A stretch of 64,000 nucleotides of DNA, taken from NCBI GenBank assembly GCA_965248715.1, contig CBDFKB010000008.1, positions 1,426,001-1,490,000 of the forward strand, given 5' to 3'. The DNA comes from CBDFKB01 sp965248715 (GTDB lineage: Bacteria; Pseudomonadota; Alphaproteobacteria; Rhizobiales; Rhizobiaceae). Under the pieces are notes generated by a model. The model was not told the DNA's origin. It was given only the letters and a program-made list of their open reading frames with translations, and did not search any database. Positions 59,370 to 64,000 of the stretch are shown in pieces; positions within the stretch are counted from its first letter, which is position 1, and every line of letters starts with the position of its first letter. The translations under genes and the position numbers were made by a program.

Positions 59370-59535
59370 TCACACAGGACCTGACGATCCATGCCGCCGA
59401 TCCGTGCCGCCTCTGACCGGTTCATACCGTCATAAACGGCTGCAACCGACAATAAGCGACGGCTTTGTTTGGCATCCCTACACCGCTTAGCAAGCAAGCG
59501 AAGATACCGCGCATCAAAATCAACTCGAAGTTCAA

Positions 59536-60918
59536 CAGCTGGACACCTCGAATTACCTCTCCATTTTGTCTGATCTGTGATTCACTCGCGTTGTTGAATC
59601 GCGGGAGGTTTTGTGATGGCGGGTCAGGTGGGTTTTTGGGATGCTGATGAGCGTTATGAGCGGCTGAGCAAGGCCGGTGATCCTCTTGAGAAGCTTGAGC
59701 GGATCGTGCCCTGGCGGGTTTTCCGCATGCCGCTTGCGAAAGCGTTGAAGCGCTTTGATGGTTCGAAAGGTGGCCGGCCGGCCTATGACACCATTTTGAT
59801 GTTCAAAATTCTGGTGCTGCAGGCGCTGTACAATCTCGGCGATGATCAGACAGAATTTGTTATCAATGACCGCCTCTCGTTTATTCGCTTCCTGGGCCTG
59901 TCGATCGGCGATGATGTGCCGGATGCCAAGACGATCTGGTTATTTCGTGAGCATCTGACCCAGGCGCGTGCGATGGACAATCTGTTTGCCCGGTTCGACA
60001 AGCATCTGGCCAGGTCCGGATACCTCGCCATGGGCGGGCAGATCGTTGACGCCACGATTGTTGCCGCGCCCAAGCAGCGCAATAGTGACGGCGAGAAGGC
60101 CGACATCAAGGAAGGCAAGGTTCCCGGGGCCTGGAAGGACAATCCCGCCAAGCTGGCCCAGAAAGACACGGACGCTCCCTTACGGCGGCGCTTCGCTTGC
60201 CTGCCGGGCAATGGATGGACGGTCAAGTATTCCAAGGCCAAACAAAAGCCTGATGGAACCAAACACGCGATCGACATTGCCATTCCGGCCTTTGGCTACA
60301 AGAACCATATATCGATTGACCGGGAACACGGGCTGATCCGCACGTGGAAAGCTACCCATGCATCGCGCTATGACGGGGCGCAATTGTCGGATCTGGTCAG
60401 CCGTGACAACACCGGTTCTACCGTGTGGGCCGATACAGCCTATCGCTCCAAAAAGAACGAGACCTGGCTGACCAAAAACGGATTTGTATCAAACATCCAT
60501 ACCAAGAAACCGAAGGGCAAGCCGATGTCTGAACGTGCCTCAAAGGCTAACGCAAAACGCTCCAAAGTCCGCGCCTTCGTCGAGCATCCCTTCGCTAAAC
60601 TGAAAGGCCCGATGGCTTTGTTCATTCGCACCATTCACTGCCCGGCAGTGGTTTGCTAGCAAACCATGAGAGGGGCATCGCCCGCGCCACCACCAAAATC
60701 GGCATGGCCAATCTCGTCTACAATTTCCAGCGCCTCGCGTGGCTCAACGGGAAAACTGCGCCCGCATAGAGCCAAACTCGGGCAATTGAGCTGCCGGAAC
60801 AAACAATCCGGCGCTCAAATGACCAAGAAATACACGTCAATCCAGAGAATCTCGCCCCGTCACACTCGCAAAGCACACAATCGCTCTCAAATCACCGGAA
60901 ATTAGAGGTGTCCAGCTG
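59536..60918 (+). mobile_element. IS5-family (long form) element, damaged
   Basis: Tips CAGCTGGACACCTCGAATTA (59536-59555) and its near-complement AAATTAGAGGTGTCCAGCTG at the right (60899-60918). Contains the transposase pseudogene below. The 3' non-coding part, 60770-60898, has no other gene. Confidence 0.75.
59613..60769 (+). pseudogene. IS5-family transposase with two small insertions
   Basis: Reads VGFWDADERYERLSKAGDPLE, FVINDRLSFIRFLGL, MGGQIVDATIVAAPKQRN, VWADTAYRSKKNETWL and KVRAFVEHPFAKLKGPMALFIRTI. Two insertions disturb it. A 13-codon in-frame block (residues PLRRRFACLPGNG, near 60175-60213) splits the usual DTDA-WTVKYS. A second insert of about 37 bp near 60635-60672, made of two palindromes (CACTGCCCGGCAGTG and GGTTTGCTAGCAAACC), shifts the frame. 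The true end, GIARATTKIGMANLVYNF to 60769, lies in another frame. Confidence 0.8.
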
Positions 60919-60945
60919 GTAAATTGCACCGTGCAATTTGCGGTG

Positions 60946-61653
60946 TGAATCAAAGCCGATGGCATCAACCACATCTACCGGCTTTACAGGGAGGAAGGGT
61001 TGGGGGTTCGCAAGCGCCGCGCCCGCCGCAGAGCCGTGGGAACGCGGGCACCCATTGTGGTGGAAGCCAAGCCCAATGCCAGGTGGTCGTTGGATTTCGT
61101 TCATGATCAATTCGCCAATGGGCGGCGGTTTCGGGTTCTCAACATCATCGATGATGTGACCAAGCAATGTCTGGGGGCAATCCCCGATACATCGATTTCC
61201 GGGCGGCGTGTTGCCCGGGAACTGACGGCCATCATCGACCGGCATGGCAAACCCGGGATGATTGTCTCTGACAACGGAACCGAACTGACATCCAATGCGA
61301 TCTTTGCATGGTCGAAGGATCACAAAATCAATTGGCATTACATTGCGCCAGGCAAACCCATGCAAAATGGCTTTGTCGAAAGTTTCAACGGCCGCATGCG
61401 TGACGAGTTGCTGAACGAGACCCTGTTCTTCGGTCTCTCCCACGCCAAACAGGAGATTGCCAAATGGGTTTGTGACTACAACGAACAAAGACCGCATTCA
61501 GCATTGGACTATCAAACACCGGCAGCCTATGCCGCCAAACTAACCGCAAGCGTGCCTCCCGTTCCACAATATGAGGGTTCCACTCCCGGCCTGCTTGCTA
61601 CCACCGCGCCAAACGGCGTAAATCAGGTTGTGACTCTAATCAGAACTGGATGA
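60946..61653 (+). pseudogene. IS3-family OrfB, 5'-truncated
   Basis: The frame opens at 60946 inside the protein (ADGINHIYRLYREEGLGVRKR), then runs intact through RWSLDFVHDQFANGRRFRVLNIIDD, MIVSDNGTELTSNAIFAW and GFVESFNGRMRDELLNETLF to the stop at 61653. The integrase core is complete but OrfA and the OrfB start are gone, cut by the IS5 end at 60918. The IS end is at 61644-61668. Confidence 0.85.
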
Positions 61654-61668
61654 AAATTCGGGGGCAGG

Positions 61669-62016
61669 GCAGGGCTCCGCAAACACATGCCTCCCCCAAT
61701 TGCCGCATTCCCATTCTCCCACAAAAATTGGAACTTTTGCTGTCTCATCATTTCCAACGATTTGTGTGAAAGTCACTTCTCCTGAATTGAAGAAAAGCAG
61801 GTGGTTTGGACTTTCTCTGCGGTGGTAAGAAAATTCTTCACTATATGATTGCTCGTTAATGGTGGGAACGCCATCTACGGAGCTACCGAAGAATGAACTT
61901 CGATAGCCATCCATCTGCGCAAAAACAACAGATGATGGGGTTGCCAATATGGTAAGTAGCCCACTCGCTACAAATGACCAATGGTTTCCATGCTTCAAAA
62001 GTCTTGGTATTAACAA
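61669..62016 (-). pseudogene. secreted protein of unknown family, cut by an IS3 end
   Basis: Starts at TTG 62016 after GAAAGGGG at good spacing. The N-terminus has a signal peptide (WSFVASGLLTILATPSSVVFA). About 90 mature residues follow (YRSSFFGSSVDGVPTINEQ; FFNSGEVTFTQIVGND; VGEWECGNWGRHVF) before the frame runs into the IS3 end and stops at 61636. The C-terminus is therefore foreign. Family not recognised. Confidence 0.55.
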
Positions 62017-62049
62017 TAGTTGCCCCTTTCCTATGATTGCTTTGTCCTA

Positions 62050-62897
62050 GGGTCCAGACTCAATCATAACCAGAAGGCGACGAGTGTTGCCAGCGCTACG
62101 GCGGACAGGAAGTTTCTTGCGAGTTTGTCGTAGCGGGTTGCCACTCTTCGAAAGTCCTTGAGACGGCAGAATGCATTTTCGATGAGGTGGCGTTCTTTGT
62201 AGCGGGCTTTGTCGTAGATGATTTTGCGTTTTCGATTGCAGCGGCCGGGGATCACAGGAACCATGGCCGCATTGCGCAAAGCTTTTCGAAGCGCATTCGC
62301 ATCGTATCCCTTGTCGCCCAGAACATATCGTGCGCCCCTCAAACCTGTCAGCAAAGTGGGTGCGGCTTTGGTGTCCGATACATTGCCTGCTGTGAGCATG
62401 AAGGCAAAGGGGCGGCCTATGACGTCTGTGAGGGCATGGATTTTGGTGGTTTGGCCACCGCGCGAGGGGCCAATGGCCTGGATTTTCGCCCCCCTTTACC
62501 GCCATGTGCCGAACGATGCGCCTTGATATAGGTTGAGTCGATGGACGTGCTCTTCGTCACCGCACCTGAGGTAGCCAATGCCTCCACCAGATCGACCCAG
62601 AACCGACGGCGGGACCAGCGGTTGAAGCGGTTGTAGATCGTTGTCGAAGGGCCGTATTCGCCAGGGCAGTCACACCATCGGCATCCTGTTTTGAGCACAT
62701 GAATAATGCCCGAGATCACCCGGCGGTCATCCACCCGACGTGCTCCGGGCTGGTTCATGGGTAAATGGGGTTCAATCACCGCCCATTGGGCGTCAGAAAG
62801 CCAAAACAAATGAGCCATCCAGGTCTCCAATCCTTTGATCGTTCAATCTGAATCTGATTTGCTACAGAAATTCAACAAAATGATTGAGTTTGGACCC
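62050..62897 (-). mobile_element. 848-bp IS5-family (IS427-type) element, copy 2
   Basis: Inverted near-identical copy of 56724-57571, same length and tips, again flanked by TAG. Transposase frames are 62417-62818 and 62064-62399 (minus strand), joined by the same frameshift. Confidence 0.9.
62064..62818 (-). CDS. IS427-type transposase, two frames joined by frameshift (copy 2)
   Basis: Protein nearly identical to copy 1; visible differences are YDANALRK in place of YDADALRK and LKDFRRVAT in place of LKDFPRVAT. Both changes are conservative enough that either copy may be functional. Confidence 0.87.
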
Positions 62898-62989
62898 TAG
62901 GGTCAGGACTCATTAAATCTGAGCCAAATTCTCAATGATGCGAGTTTGATTGATGCGAGATAGTTGTCATCGCGTTTGTCATATCGTTC

Positions 62990-64000
62990 ACACTACACGA
63001 CTCCGGCGGATTTGAGGGTTGATTTTTTCTTTGGCCATAGCTTCATCCAGACCCTTGCTGCCTTTTCTGGCTGGTGAATGATCCATCTTCTGAGTTGATC
63101 AAGTCCGGTTCTGAACCATGATTTTTCCTTGTATCCATGGCTCTTTTTCCTGATCGGGGAAAGCCCGATGGTTTTGCTGGCGCAACGATAGGTCCAACTC
63201 ATTGTAAGAGCGATTATTGCCAGCCACAGATCGAGTTTGCCCGGATCGGTAATACCAAGGAAATTTAATATTGACCCATTTGACCGCCGCGATTTTGTTT
63301 GCTGACTAGGCGGCGACCGTGCCGTGGTGCGGATCCACCACAAGCGGGCTCTAACGACGTCAGCGAACAAAATCGTGCGGCCAAATAGCGCCGATTTTTC
63401 AACCCGATGCAACATCTCGTGGTGGAGCAAACCGGCCCACCAAAGGCGCTTTCCCGCCCGATTTTGGGCACCGAAAAGCGCCCTGCGCTTGGGTTTTAAA
63501 CTGGTGATTATCGCAAAACCACGGTGCTGGTTTTTGCCCATACGTTTCCAACGGTGTTGCGAAACTTGCCCGATACCCCGGCATCGCGCTACGCTTCGCG
63601 CCTCGCCGGATCAACCGGTTTGCATCCATCAAATAGGTCAATATTAAGTTCCCTTGGTATAATGCGGGTGTCTTCAATGTTGAAGCCTCGCTTTTTGGTG
63701 TCACCAAACAGGCATTCGATGGCCCATCTTTTGCGGTATTTGCGCAACCCATCTTTGGGTTCTCGATTGGAGGCGATGATCAGCCAATCGCCGTCTTTGA
63801 TGCGCCGTGCTGCAAAGTTCAACGGGTTGTTCTGCCTGCGCTCGATATCTGTCAACCAGCCCGACCATGTCCTGATTGTTTTGATCGAACGGTGTCTGCG
63901 CAACAATGTTTGAAACGACCATTTTGATCCGTCTTGTTGTGTCAAATGCATCGCCTTCTTGATGCGAATGGCGAAGGGGATGTTGTTTTTGTTGAGGAAA
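62990..64000 (-). pseudogene. IS4-family transposase interrupted by a miniature element
   Basis: The right part (63663-64000, continuing beyond the window) reads RRIKDGDWLIIASNREPKDGLRKYRKRWAIECLFGDTKKRGFNIEDTRI. The reading resumes left of the insert with TDPGKLDLWLAIIALTMSWTYRC, KSHGYKEKSWFRTGLDQLRRWI and KAARVWMKLWP, ending at 62993. YRKRWAIECLFGDTKKRGFN holds the Y-(2)-R-(3)-E-(6)-K-type signature of IS4. Removing 63253-63659 and one TAA restores a continuous frame. The gap 62898-62992 holds only the IS end region. Confidence 0.85.
63253..63659 (+). mobile_element. 407-bp TACCAAGG miniature element
   Basis: Ends TACCAAGGAAATTTAATATTG and CAATATTAAGTTCCCTTGGTA, flanked by TAA on both sides (63250-63252 and 63660-63662). 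Inserted in the IS4-type transposase gene between codons for DTRI and TDPG. Same family as 50074 and 58836; no transposase inside. Confidence 0.9.

Overview
The window reads as an alphaproteobacterial chromosome, probably Hyphomicrobiales or a close marine relative. The left third carries a conserved housekeeping order: OmlA/BamE lipoprotein, cytochrome bc1 chaperone, DUF177, plsX, fabH, ihfA, MerR. It also carries tRNA-Pro(GGG), an fdhD-mobA-mobB-moeA molybdenum-cofactor run and a cytochrome b561. No rRNA, CRISPR array or replication origin was seen.

From 15.7 to 37.6 kb lies the centre of interest: sixteen genes, all on the minus strand, with every gap under 75 bp. In transcription order they encode a periplasmic sugar/solute-binding protein, a double-cassette ABC ATPase, an unrecognised repeat protein, HyuA and HyuB (hydantoinase/oxoprolinase family), two oversized RbsC-type permeases, a proteorhodopsin-family rhodopsin, a flotillin, an SCP2-like protein, an alpha/beta hydrolase, a lactonase-type metallo-hydrolase, a sodium:solute symporter, and an N,N-dimethylformamidase-like enzyme (large subunit plus two related small proteins). 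Three otherwise unrelated products (ATPase, repeat protein, HyuB) end in the same roughly 30-residue tail, attached through low-complexity linkers. The repeat protein also has four copies of an aromatic-T-x2-D-x3-F-x2-hydrophobic motif spaced about 40 residues apart. I infer a physically organised uptake and C-N hydrolysis assembly, possibly at a flotillin membrane domain and helped by light. The parts are read from sequence; the assembly is a hypothesis.

Upstream (38.2-43.1 kb) sits a likely regulatory set: an amide/urea-type periplasmic binding protein without its own permeases, a hybrid histidine kinase, and a divergent NarL-type response regulator with a near-consensus promoter. GCCAA-TTGGC palindromes occur both there and before the long operon.

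From 43 to 50 kb are a group II intron remnant, an IS256 remnant, a polar amino-acid ABC operon with a GntR regulator and an EEP hydrolase, and divergent serB. From 50 kb to the end there is a diguanylate cyclase, then an IS graveyard holding at least four IS5-type copies, IS3, IS4, IS630, IS66 and IS481 pieces and a TadG-like gene. Two small non-autonomous repeat families are also present. One has TACCAAGG ends with 3-bp target duplications. The other is about 105 bp with CTAG-type edges, and one copy is nested inside the first family.
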